Of a stretch of DNA of 64,000 bases, positions 24,990 to 32,137 are shown piece by piece. Location of the stretch: assembly GCA_937890825.1 (NCBI GenBank), contig CALADS010000071.1, forward strand, positions 30,040-94,039, written 5' to 3'. The notes under the pieces were generated by a model. That model made no database searches. It was not told the origin of the DNA and was given only the letters and a program-made list of their open reading frames with translations. Within the stretch, counting starts at the first letter, position 1. Every line of letters begins with the position of its first letter. The position numbers were made by a program, and so were the translations under genes. The stretch is from an uncultured Bacteroides sp. Lineage in GTDB: Bacteria; Bacteroidota; Bacteroidia; Bacteroidales; Bacteroidaceae.

Positions 24990-27665
24990 ATGAGCGAAGA
25001 TTTTGAAGGCCCAAACGAAGAGTTGAATAGTGAATTACCCAATGGAAAAGAAAGTCATTCTGACTACAAGCCTGCCGACAAGAAAGATGCCAATGTGAAG
25101 CATCAGCTGAGCGGCATGTACCAGAACTGGTTCTTGGATTATGCCTCGTACGTAATTCTGGAGCGCGCCGTGCCCCATATTATGGACGGCCTGAAACCTG
25201 TGCAGCGACGTATCCTGCATTCCATGCGCCGCATGGAAGACGGAAGATACAATAAGGTGGCCAACATCGTGGGGCATACCATGCAGTTTCACCCGCACGG
25301 AGATGCTTCCATCGGAGATGCACTGGTGCAATTGGGACAGAAAGATTTACTGATAGATTGTCAGGGAAACTGGGGGAATATCTTGACGGGCGACAGCGCT
25401 GCTGCGCCACGTTACATCGAGGCACGACTTTCCAAATTTGCCCTGGATGTGGTATTCAATCCTAAAACTACGGTATGGAAACTGTCTTACGACGGACGAA
25501 ACAAGGAGCCGGTTACCCTGCCCGTAAAATATCCGCTCTTGCTGGCGCAGGGTGTAGAGGGTATTGCCGTGGGATTATCGTCTAAAATATTGCCGCACAA
25601 CTTTAATGAACTGTGCCAGGCGGCTATCCATTACCTGCATCAGGAGGAGTTCCAGCTCTATCCCGACTTCCTGACGGGGGGAAGTATCGACGTGAGTAAG
25701 TATAACGACGGAGAACGAGGGGGAGCCGTGCGCATCCGGGCGAAGATAGAGAAGGTGGACAACAAGACCCTAGCGGTGCGCGAGATTCCCTATGGGAAGA
25801 CCGTGGCCAGTGTGTGCGACTCCATCGTAAAGGCCAGCGAGAAAGGGAAAATCAAGGTGAAGAAGGTGGAAGACCTGACATCGGGCAGCGTGGAGATTCT
25901 GGTACACCTGGCTCCGGGAACTTCGTCGGACAAGACCATTGATGCGCTCTATGCCTTTACCGACTGCGAGGTGAGCATCTCGCCCAACTGCTGCGTCATC
26001 GACAACCAGAAGCCCCACTTCCTTACGGTGAGTGATGTGCTGAAGAAATCGGTAGACAACACCCTGGATTTGCTTAAACAGGAACTAGAAATCCGCAAAG
26101 GCGAAGTGCTGGAAAACTTGCATTTCTCTTCGCTGGAAAAAATCTTCATCGAAGAACGTATCTATAAGGATACCGCATTCGAACAAGCCAAGGATATGGA
26201 TGCTGCCTGCGAACACATCGACGAGCGGCTTACGCCTTATTACCCCACGTTTATCCGGGAAGTGACCAAGGAGGATATCCTGAAACTGATAGAAATCAAG
26301 ATGGCGCGTATCCTGAAATTCAATTCCGACAAGGCAGAAGAACTCATTGCCCGCATGAAAGCAGAGGTGGAAGAGATAAACCAACACCTGGCCCACATCG
26401 TGGAGTATACGGTGGAATGGTTCCGGATGCTGCAAGCCAAATACGGCAAGGACTTTCCGCGCCGCACGGAGCTGCGCAGCTTCGACACCATCGACTCCAG
26501 CAAGGTGGCCGAGGCCAACGAGAAGCTGTACATCAACCGGGAAGAGGGCTTCATAGGCACCGGCCTGAAGAAGGATGAATTTGTGGCCAACTGCTCTAAC
26601 CTGGACGACGTAATTCTGTTCTTCCGCGACGGACGCTACTTGGTGACACCGGTGGCTGACAAAAAGTTTGTAGGAAAGAACATACTCTATGCCAATGTAT
26701 TCAAGAAGAACGATAAGCGCACCATCTACAATGTGTGCTACCGCAACGGAAAAGACGGAACCAGTTACATCAAACGCTTTGCCGTAACCAGTGTGGTGCG
26801 CGACCGTGAATACGACGTGACACAAGGCACGCCGGACTCTCGCATCACGTATTTCTCGGCCAACCCCAACGGAGAAGCGGAAATCATCAAAGTGACGCTG
26901 AAACCCAATCCGCGGGTGCGGCGCATCATCTTTGAAGAGGACTTCAGCCAGATAAACATCAAAGGACGGCAGGCCATGGGAAATATCTTGACCAAACTGC
27001 CGGTACACAAGATTGCCTTGAAGCAGCGGGGAGGTTCTACACTGGGCGGACGCAAGGTGTGGTTCGACAACGATGTGCTGCGACTGAACTACGACGAGCG
27101 CGGAGAATTTCTGGGGGAATTCCAGAGCGACGACCTCATCCTGGTGGTGCTGAACAACGGTGAATTCTATACCACCAACTTCGACGCCAATAACCACTAC
27201 GAAGATAATATACGCGTACTGGAGAAATACGACCCCAACAAGGTGTGGACCGCCGTACTGTATGACGCCGACCAGCAGAATTACCCCTATATCAAACGCT
27301 TCTCCTTTGAAGCCAGTAACCGGAAACAGAATTACTTGGGCGAAAATAAAAACAGCCGCCTCATCTTACTGACCGACGAATATTATCCAAGACTGGAGGT
27401 AATCTTCGGCGGACACGACGCTTTCCGCGAACCGATGATTGTAGATGCAGACGACTTTATCGGCATCAAAGGATTCAAGGCGAAAGGAAAGAGACTGACC
27501 ACCTATACCCTGGACACCATCAACGAACTGGAGCCCACCCGCCAGCCGGAGCCTAAGGCCGAGGACGACAGAGAAGAAGAGGAGCCGGAGATTCTGGACC
27601 CCGACCACGGTAAAAGCGAGGGGGACATCCTAGATGAACTGACTGGTCAGATGAAATTATTTTAA
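24990..27665 (+). CDS. parC: DNA topoisomerase IV subunit A-like (GyrA/ParC family)
   Basis: An 891-residue type IIA topoisomerase subunit that cuts and rejoins DNA. The DNA gate domain includes YASYVILERAVPHIMDGLKP, the HPHGDASIGDALV segment (quinolone region) and the catalytic Tyr142 in AAPRYIEARLS. A coiled-coil region and a C-terminal beta-pinwheel follow, with an acidic tail (EDDREEEEPE). The start is placed at ATG 24990 (MSEDFEGP) because the promoter overlaps any earlier start. It is followed by two secreted proteins at 12 and 2 bases, an unusual operon partnership. ParC rather than GyrA is chosen because the C-terminal domain lacks an obvious full GyrA box; this is a moderate call. 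Confidence 0.9.
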   Translation: MSEDFEGPNEELNSELPNGKESHSDYKPADKKDANVKHQLSGMYQNWFLDYASYVILERAVPHIMDGLKPVQRRILHSMRRMEDGRYNKVANIVGHTMQFHPHGDASIGDALVQLGQKDLLIDCQGNWGNILTGDSAAAPRYIEARLSKFALDVVFNPKTTVWKLSYDGRNKEPVTLPVKYPLLLAQGVEGIAVGLSSKILPHNFNELCQAAIHYLHQEEFQLYPDFLTGGSIDVSKYNDGERGGAVRIRAKIEKVDNKTLAVREIPYGKTVASVCDSIVKASEKGKIKVKKVEDLTSGSVEILVHLAPGTSSDKTIDALYAFTDCEVSISPNCCVIDNQKPHFLTVSDVLKKSVDNTLDLLKQELEIRKGEVLENLHFSSLEKIFIEERIYKDTAFEQAKDMDAACEHIDERLTPYYPTFIREVTKEDILKLIEIKMARILKFNSDKAEELIARMKAEVEEINQHLAHIVEYTVEWFRMLQAKYGKDFPRRTELRSFDTIDSSKVAEANEKLYINREEGFIGTGLKKDEFVANCSNLDDVILFFRDGRYLVTPVADKKFVGKNILYANVFKKNDKRTIYNVCYRNGKDGTSYIKRFAVTSVVRDREYDVTQGTPDSRITYFSANPNGEAEIIKVTLKPNPRVRRIIFEEDFSQINIKGRQAMGNILTKLPVHKIALKQRGGSTLGGRKVWFDNDVLRLNYDERGEFLGEFQSDDLILVVLNNGEFYTTNFDANNHYEDNIRVLEKYDPNKVWTAVLYDADQQNYPYIKRFSFEASNRKQNYLGENKNSRLILLTDEYYPRLEVIFGGHDAFREPMIVDADDFIGIKGFKAKGKRLTTYTLDTINELEPTRQPEPKAEDDREEEEPEILDPDHGKSEGDILDELTGQMKLF

Positions 27666-27677
27666 CGGAACGCTTTC

Positions 27678-28493
27678 ATGAAAAGAACGATTATCGCAGC
27701 ATTACTGACAAGCTGCCTGCTGGGAACAGGGAACACCGCAGCAGCACAAGAAATGCAGCAACGGCCCATTACCCGTGCCACGCTCTACGGAGCCGGCTTC
27801 ACCAATGTATTCGACACGTACCTCTCTCCGCAAGAATATAAAGGGGTGGAATTCCGCATCTCGCGCGAAAGCATGCGCATAACTCGCTGGGGAAACGGCA
27901 ATTTCTCACGCCAGGTGTTCTTTGAAGGAAACGTGGGCTACACAGAAAACCGCGTGGACAACAATCACATGCTCTCGGCCTTGGTACACTGGAGCTATGG
28001 CGTGCATTATCACTTTCCACTAACCGAGAACTTCCGCCTGCTGGCAGGTGCCTCGGGGGACATAAACGGAGGATTTCTATACAATCTGCGCAACGGCAAC
28101 AACCCGGCCCAGGCCAGGGCTTATGCCAACCTGGCAGCATCGGGAATGGCCATCTGGAAAGTGCGCATCAAAAACTACCCCATCACCCTGCGCTATCAGC
28201 TAGACATGCCGCTGATGGGGGTAATGTTCTCACCCCACTACGGACAGTCGTACTACGAAATCTTTTCGCTGGGACATGGCGAAGGAGTAGTGAAATTTAC
28301 TTCGCTACACAACCAACCCTCGCTGCGGCAACGGCTGACAGCCGACTTTCCGGTGGGGCGCGCCACCCTGCGGCTGGGCTATACCTGGGATGCACAGCAA
28401 GCCAAAGTAAATGGACTGAAAAACCACACCTATTCACATGTATTTATGGTAGGATTCGTTAAGAAATTCTGCCTGATAAACCCTGACAAATAA
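27678..28493 (+). CDS. DUF3316 family secreted/outer-membrane-associated protein
   Basis: A 271-residue protein with a signal peptide (residues 1-23, ending AAAQ). The rest is rich in alternating aromatic and polar residues (YGAGFTNVFDTYLSPQEYKG, TENRVDNNHMLSALVHWSYG, YRFQL-like strands), as in a small outer-membrane beta-barrel, and matches the DUF3316 family pattern I know from Bacteroides. Function unknown. It begins 12 bases after parC and ends 2 bases before the S41 protease gene, so the three share a transcript. Confidence 0.8.
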   Translation: MKRTIIAALLTSCLLGTGNTAAAQEMQQRPITRATLYGAGFTNVFDTYLSPQEYKGVEFRISRESMRITRWGNGNFSRQVFFEGNVGYTENRVDNNHMLSALVHWSYGVHYHFPLTENFRLLAGASGDINGGFLYNLRNGNNPAQARAYANLAASGMAIWKVRIKNYPITLRYQLDMPLMGVMFSPHYGQSYYEIFSLGHGEGVVKFTSLHNQPSLRQRLTADFPVGRATLRLGYTWDAQQAKVNGLKNHTYSHVFMVGFVKKFCLINPDK

Positions 28494-28495
28494 CC

Positions 28496-29512
28496 ATGAA
28501 CCGCATAAAGAACATCCTATCTATACTAGCCCTAGCCTGCCTGCTGCTGGGACTGAACAGCTGCATCCGTGAAGAAGATTACGACAACAGTCCACAGGGC
28601 AACTTCGAAGCACTGTGGAAAATCATTGATGAGCAATATTGCTTTCTGGCCTGTAAACAGATAGACTGGGATGCCATACACGACCAGTATGCCCGGCGCA
28701 TCAGCCCCAACATGAGCCATACAGGTCTCTTCGAGGTACTGGGAGATATGCTGGCAGAACTGAAAGATGGACACGTGAATCTGTACAGCACCTTCAACTC
28801 GGCACGCTACTGGGACTGGTACCTGGATTATCCACGTAACTTCAACGAGGCGGTGGTGGAAAAATACCTGGGAAGAAACTACTACATAGCCGGCGGACTG
28901 AAATACAGAATACTGGAAGACAACATCGGCTACATCTATTACGGCGACTTCTCGCACGGATTCGGAGAGGGAAACCTGGATGAAGTACTGGCACACCTGT
29001 CCATCTGCAACGGACTGATTATAGACGTAAGAAACAACGGCGGAGGAAACCTGACGTATGCCGAACGACTGGCAGCCCGATTCACCAATGAAAAGGTGCT
29101 GACGGGATATATACAGCATAAAACAGGCAAAGGACACAACGACTTCTCGGAGCCCTACCCCATTTATCTGGAACCCTCGAACAGCATACGCTGGCAAAAG
29201 CAGGTGGTGGTGCTGACCAACCGGCATGCCTACAGTGCCACCAACGAATTTATCAATATGATGAGCATCCTGCCCAATGTTACCTTACTGGGCGATAAAA
29301 GTGGCGGCGGAGCCGGACTGCCGTTTACCTCGGAACTACCCAACGGATGGACCGTGCGATTCTCGGCCAGCCCACACCTGAATGCCCGGAAAGAGCACAT
29401 CGAATTTGGTATAGACCCGGATATACATCTGGATATGAACCTGCAAGAAGCAGCCAACGGCATCGATACCCTTATAGAAAAAGCCAGACAGTTACTGAAA
29501 GGTAATCTCTAA
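28496..29512 (+). CDS. S41-family peptidase lipoprotein
   Basis: A 338-residue lipoprotein. The signal ends at the lipobox LNSC (Cys about 23). The peptidase domain contains DNIGYIYYGDF, GLIIDVRNNGGGNLTYAE and TNRHAYSATNEFINMM, with Ser247 as the likely nucleophile; GDKSGGGAGLP follows. It resembles the tail-specific or tricorn-core S41 fold without an obvious PDZ domain, shorter than CtpA. It likely degrades or trims periplasmic or surface substrates. Last gene of the parC operon, 2 bases after DUF3316. Confidence 0.87.
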   Translation: MNRIKNILSILALACLLLGLNSCIREEDYDNSPQGNFEALWKIIDEQYCFLACKQIDWDAIHDQYARRISPNMSHTGLFEVLGDMLAELKDGHVNLYSTFNSARYWDWYLDYPRNFNEAVVEKYLGRNYYIAGGLKYRILEDNIGYIYYGDFSHGFGEGNLDEVLAHLSICNGLIIDVRNNGGGNLTYAERLAARFTNEKVLTGYIQHKTGKGHNDFSEPYPIYLEPSNSIRWQKQVVVLTNRHAYSATNEFINMMSILPNVTLLGDKSGGGAGLPFTSELPNGWTVRFSASPHLNARKEHIEFGIDPDIHLDMNLQEAANGIDTLIEKARQLLKGNL

Positions 29513-29550
29513 TTTCTTCCAAAAGAATTTGCAGAAACAAAAAATCTTCT

Positions 29551-29558
29551 TATCTTTG
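29551..29558 (+). promoter_or_regulatory. Bacteroides -7 element (TATCTTTG) for tRNA-Leu
   Basis: Exact TAnnTTTG, 23 bases before the mature tRNA. Confidence 0.65.
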
Positions 29559-29581
29559 CACCGCTTAACAAAGAAGCCACT

Positions 29582-29663
29582 GCGGGTGTGGCGTAATTGG
29601 CAGCCGCGCCAGACTTAGGATCTGGTGCCGTGAGGCGTGTAGGTTCGAGTCCTATCACCCGCA
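29582..29663 (+). tRNA. tRNA-Leu (anticodon TAG)
   Basis: An 82-nt type II tRNA. Acceptor stem GCGGGTG/CACCCGC, anticodon stem CCAGA/TCTGG with loop CTTAGGA (anticodon TAG), a long variable arm (TGCCGTGAGGCGTGT region) and the T arm around GGTTCGAGTCC. The discriminator is A. CCA is not encoded. Confidence 0.95.
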
Positions 29664-29664
29664 C

Positions 29665-29709
29665 AAAAAATAAGGTGTATCGTTTTTCCAGCGATACACC
29701 TTATTTTTT
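29665..29709. terminator. Bidirectional terminator between tRNA-Leu and the CYTH gene
   Basis: An 18-bp perfect stem (AAAAAATAAGGTGTATCG with its complement 29692-29709) around a 9-base loop. A runs on one side and T runs on the other let it serve both strands. The right arm includes the first base of the CYTH stop codon. Confidence 0.88.
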
Positions 29710-30179
29710 TACCAAGCACTGAATGGATGCTTCATCAACTGCGAATTATAATAACGCACATCACCTGTCACCTCCTCCGCAATGAAATCCGGCTTCACAA
29801 ACGCCTCATCTTCGTCGGCCAATTCTACTTCAGCCACTACCAGCCCCTCGTTCTCTCCATGAAACTCGTCTACCTCGAACACATGGCCACCACTAGGCAC
29901 CAAGTAACGCACCTTATCAATGATACCCGGCTCGCAAAGGGTCATCAATTCCTCCGCCTCTTGCAGAGAAATCTCTTTTTCCCACTCATAGCGACTAGTA
30001 CCGGCCACATTGCTGGCGCCCTTAATCGTAAGATAGCCTTTACCCTGACGAATACGCACCCGCACCGTGCGGCCTCGGGCACTGCAAATATACCCTTGCA
30101 CTACCCTACTTTGCGATTCGGCCAAAGCCTTATACCCATCTCCCTTAACGAGGAATTTCCGTTCAATCTCTAGCGACAT
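29709..30179 (-). CDS. CYTH domain protein (triphosphate tunnel metalloenzyme family)
   Basis: A 156-residue cytoplasmic protein with the diagnostic EIERKFLV at its N terminus. The alternating charged strands RTVRVRIRQGKGYLTIKG, RYEWEKEI, VFEVDEFHGEN and LVVAEVELADEDEAF form the eight-stranded tunnel. CYTH proteins bind triphosphates with divalent metal; bacterial ones are tripolyphosphatases or class IV adenylyl cyclases. The exact reaction is not known here. The start at 30179 gives MSLEIERKF; an in-frame ATG at 30185 adds two residues. It follows a small membrane-peptide gene by 18 bases. Confidence 0.9.
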   Translation of the reverse strand: MSLEIERKFLVKGDGYKALAESQSRVVQGYICSARGRTVRVRIRQGKGYLTIKGASNVAGTSRYEWEKEISLQEAEELMTLCEPGIIDKVRYLVPSGGHVFEVDEFHGENEGLVVAEVELADEDEAFVKPDFIAEEVTGDVRYYNSQLMKHPFSAW

Positions 30180-30197
30180 AAGCACACAACGAAAACA

Positions 30198-30329
30198 CTA
30201 GCCCCAATAAGAATAGAGAACAAACATGAGGAATACCAAAATGAGAGCAATAACCCCCATTACTTTCAATACCTTCTTACCCTGCTCTTCTTCTTTGCGG
30301 CTATGAGTTAATTTCTTATTCTTTCTCAT
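30198..30329 (-). CDS. Small single-span membrane protein, 43 residues, unknown
   Basis: A short frame, ATG at 30327-30329 and TAG at 30198-30200. It reads MRKNKKLTHSRKEEEQGK, then KVLKVMGVIALILVFLMF and VLYSYWG. A basic, charged N-terminal third is followed by a clear membrane helix, a layout predicted to leave the N terminus in the cytoplasm. The codons look normal for the genome, and the frame fills the space before the CYTH gene in the same orientation. I do not recognise a family. Conservation was not testable here. Confidence 0.6.
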   Translation of the reverse strand: MRKNKKLTHSRKEEEQGKKVLKVMGVIALILVFLMFVLYSYWG

Positions 30330-30532
30330 AATCATTCATTCATTTAAAGTTCAACGATGAACAAAGTAACAGGAAATCCGGGAAGAATCCAAAGAAAAAG
30401 AGATTATATTTCCTTGAAAAATCAGTTATCAACCTTTCATTCACACACACATCCATACACAACAACACATAAAAAAAACATCCATGTAAATAAAAACGCT
30501 CTCAATCTAAGCATAATCTCGTTTATTATTAT

Positions 30533-30540
30533 TATTTTTG
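30533..30540 (+). promoter_or_regulatory. Bacteroides -7 element (TATTTTTG) for the AraC-type regulator
   Basis: Exact TAnnTTTG, 32 bases before the regulator start. The 200 bases upstream (30330-30530) are A/C-rich and hold no gene. Confidence 0.55.
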
Positions 30541-30572
30541 TAAAGATTGATTAAGCCTACAACAAACAAAAC

Positions 30573-31349
30573 ATGATTAGATTTATTACTTTTATTATTT
30601 GGATGGTTATAAACAGTACAAAACCATCTGCCATACAAGCCGACACATTGCATATATCGGCACAGCAAACCTATACAGCAGGTATCGACACCCTGACCCA
30701 AGAAGCCATAACCCAACTGGACACACTATACAAACTGAAAGCGAAAGAGATAGTGATGCAGCGACACCGCACTCTTATAAAAAGAATGGCCATCACCATC
30801 TGCATCATGACCAGTGTGATTCTATCCAGCAGCCTATTGCTTTGGGTAGGATGGAGGCACTTACGCACCCACAAAAACAAATTGCAACCAACAAATGCCA
30901 ACTTTGACGACCTGCCATGCAATAACAGGCAATTAAAACCTAGCGAAGAAGCAACCATAGATGAGATACCGGAACCGACAGGACTTTTCACTGAAAGTTC
31001 AGAAACAGACACGTATCTATTCAAGCGGATAGAACGACTCGTGAAAGATGAAAAACTATACCTGAATCCCAACCTCAGCCGACAAGACATCCTGAACCAA
31101 CTCTCCATCAACAAAAACCTCTTTAGCCGCATCATGCAGAAACACCTACAGATGACGCTACCGGAATATTTAAGCTACCTCAGAGTACAACATGCCATCC
31201 AGCTGATGAACGAACAGCCCAACTTCTCTACCCAAGCCCTGGCCGAAGAATCCGGATTTAAGAATATACGCAACTTTCAACGCAATTTTAAATCCGTTAC
31301 AGGCATGACATTTACTGAATTTAAAGAACAGTACAATGGGGGGGGGTAG
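30573..31349 (+). CDS. Membrane-anchored AraC-type transcriptional regulator of the pilus locus
   Basis: A 258-residue protein. Residues 1-20 are hydrophobic, a signal or first membrane anchor. Residues about 24-66 form a short, probably periplasmic helical segment. Residues about 68-92 (MAITICIMTSVILSSSLLLW) are a strong membrane helix. A linker leads to an AraC-type DNA-binding domain (about 150-255) with INKNLFSRIMQKHLQMTLPEYL and the second helix-turn-helix ALAEESGFKNIRNFQRNF. So the DNA-binding part faces the cytoplasm. It stands just upstream of the pilus operon on the same strand, which suggests it controls it. The last codons lie in a G9 tract (31338-31346) immediately before TAG. Confidence 0.85.
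   Translation: MIRFITFIIWMVINSTKPSAIQADTLHISAQQTYTAGIDTLTQEAITQLDTLYKLKAKEIVMQRHRTLIKRMAITICIMTSVILSSSLLLWVGWRHLRTHKNKLQPTNANFDDLPCNNRQLKPSEEATIDEIPEPTGLFTESSETDTYLFKRIERLVKDEKLYLNPNLSRQDILNQLSINKNLFSRIMQKHLQMTLPEYLSYLRVQHAIQLMNEQPNFSTQALAEESGFKNIRNFQRNFKSVTGMTFTEFKEQYNGGG
31338..31346 (+). repeat. Poly-G tract (G9) at the end of the regulator gene
   Basis: Nine consecutive G encode the final three glycines before TAG. One G more gives a tail of 7 extra residues after the glycines (VEILVFQ); one fewer gives a tail of 18 residues ending at a TAA. Such tracts slip during replication. Confidence 0.9.
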
Positions 31350-31440
31350 AAATACTTGTCTTTCAATAGATTACGAGCAAAAGCGACAAAAAGTCACCTC
31401 ATAAAACCGTTGATTTAGGACAAAATAGTATCTAAAACCG

Positions 31441-31473
31441 TACAAATCGTCGTCTGGAATTATACAAATTGTC
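31441..31473 (+). promoter_or_regulatory. Direct repeats upstream of the pilus operon, possible regulator sites
   Basis: TACAAATCGTC (31441-31451) and TACAAATTGTC (31463-31473) repeat with a 22-base period, about two helical turns, ending 45 bases before the -7 box. Another pair, TAAAACCGT, occurs at 31402-31410 and 31433-31441. AraC-type proteins often bind direct repeats spaced like this. Confidence 0.4.
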
Positions 31474-31518
31474 TTAACAAACGCACATAAACCAACGAAG
31501 ATATTTTCTCATTTTTTA

Positions 31519-31526
31519 TACATTTG
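31519..31526 (+). promoter_or_regulatory. Bacteroides -7 element (TACATTTG) for the pilus operon
   Basis: Exact TAnnTTTG, 21 bases before the DUF3575 start. It overlaps an upstream TTG at 31524, which is therefore not the start. Confidence 0.65.
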
Positions 31527-31547
31527 TCACAACCAAATAGTACGAAA

Positions 31548-32123
31548 ATGAGAAACATAATTAAACAAACCTTCGTAGCTGTTTTGCTGTGTATCTGTTC
31601 CAATCTGGCAGCTCAGCAAGTGGCCGTAAAGAGCAACCTGCTCTACGACCTCACTACTACCTTTAATCTAGGAGCGGAAATCGGCCTGGCTCCGCAGTGG
31701 ACGCTCGATCTTTCTGCCAACTATAATCCTTTTACCTTTTCGGATGCCAAGAAGTGGAAACACTGGATGGCACAACCCGAAGCACGCTACTGGTTTTGCG
31801 AACGCTTCAACGGCCACTTTGCAGGCATACACCTGCTGGGCGGCCAGTTCAATGTGGGCAACGTGAAGTTTCCCCTGGGCATCTACCCCTCTACCAAAGA
31901 CTACCGCTATGAAGGCTGGTACGTGGGAGGCGGCTTGGTGTACGGCTACCAATGGGTGCTGGGCAAACGGTGGAACCTGGAAGCCAGCATCGGTCTGGGC
32001 TACGTACATGCCAAATACGACAAATACGATTGCCCCAAATGCGGTGAATGGAAAGAAAAGAACGACAAAGGTTACTTCAGCGTAACCAAAGCCGCCGTAT
32101 CACTTATCTATGTAATCAAGTAA
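31548..32123 (+). CDS. DUF3575 family protein of the pilus locus
   Basis: A 191-residue protein with a signal peptide (residues 1-19, ending LAAQ). The body, with VKSNLLYDLTTTFNLGAEIG, WTLDLSANYNPF and YRYEGWYVGGGLVYGYQW, alternates like a small outer-membrane beta-barrel. A CPKCG-like pair of Cys sits near the C terminus. DUF3575 proteins occur at the head of type V pilus operons in Bacteroides; their job is not known, and an outer-membrane role in assembly is an inference. The gene is followed 14 bases later by the DUF3868/OmpA gene. Confidence 0.85.
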   Translation: MRNIIKQTFVAVLLCICSNLAAQQVAVKSNLLYDLTTTFNLGAEIGLAPQWTLDLSANYNPFTFSDAKKWKHWMAQPEARYWFCERFNGHFAGIHLLGGQFNVGNVKFPLGIYPSTKDYRYEGWYVGGGLVYGYQWVLGKRWNLEASIGLGYVHAKYDKYDCPKCGEWKEKNDKGYFSVTKAAVSLIYVIK

Positions 32124-32137
32124 AGGAGGACACACGC

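Noticed and set aside
26085..27197. 370-codon minus-strand frame opposite parC, and similar long frames opposite hutU, gyrB and the DUF3868 gene
   Set aside because: Shadow frames of well-supported genes, with no promoter, no start context and no recognisable motifs.
32048..32137. Earlier start for the DUF3868/OmpA gene
   Set aside because: It overlaps the DUF3575 coding end and would hide a good signal peptide that begins at 32138.
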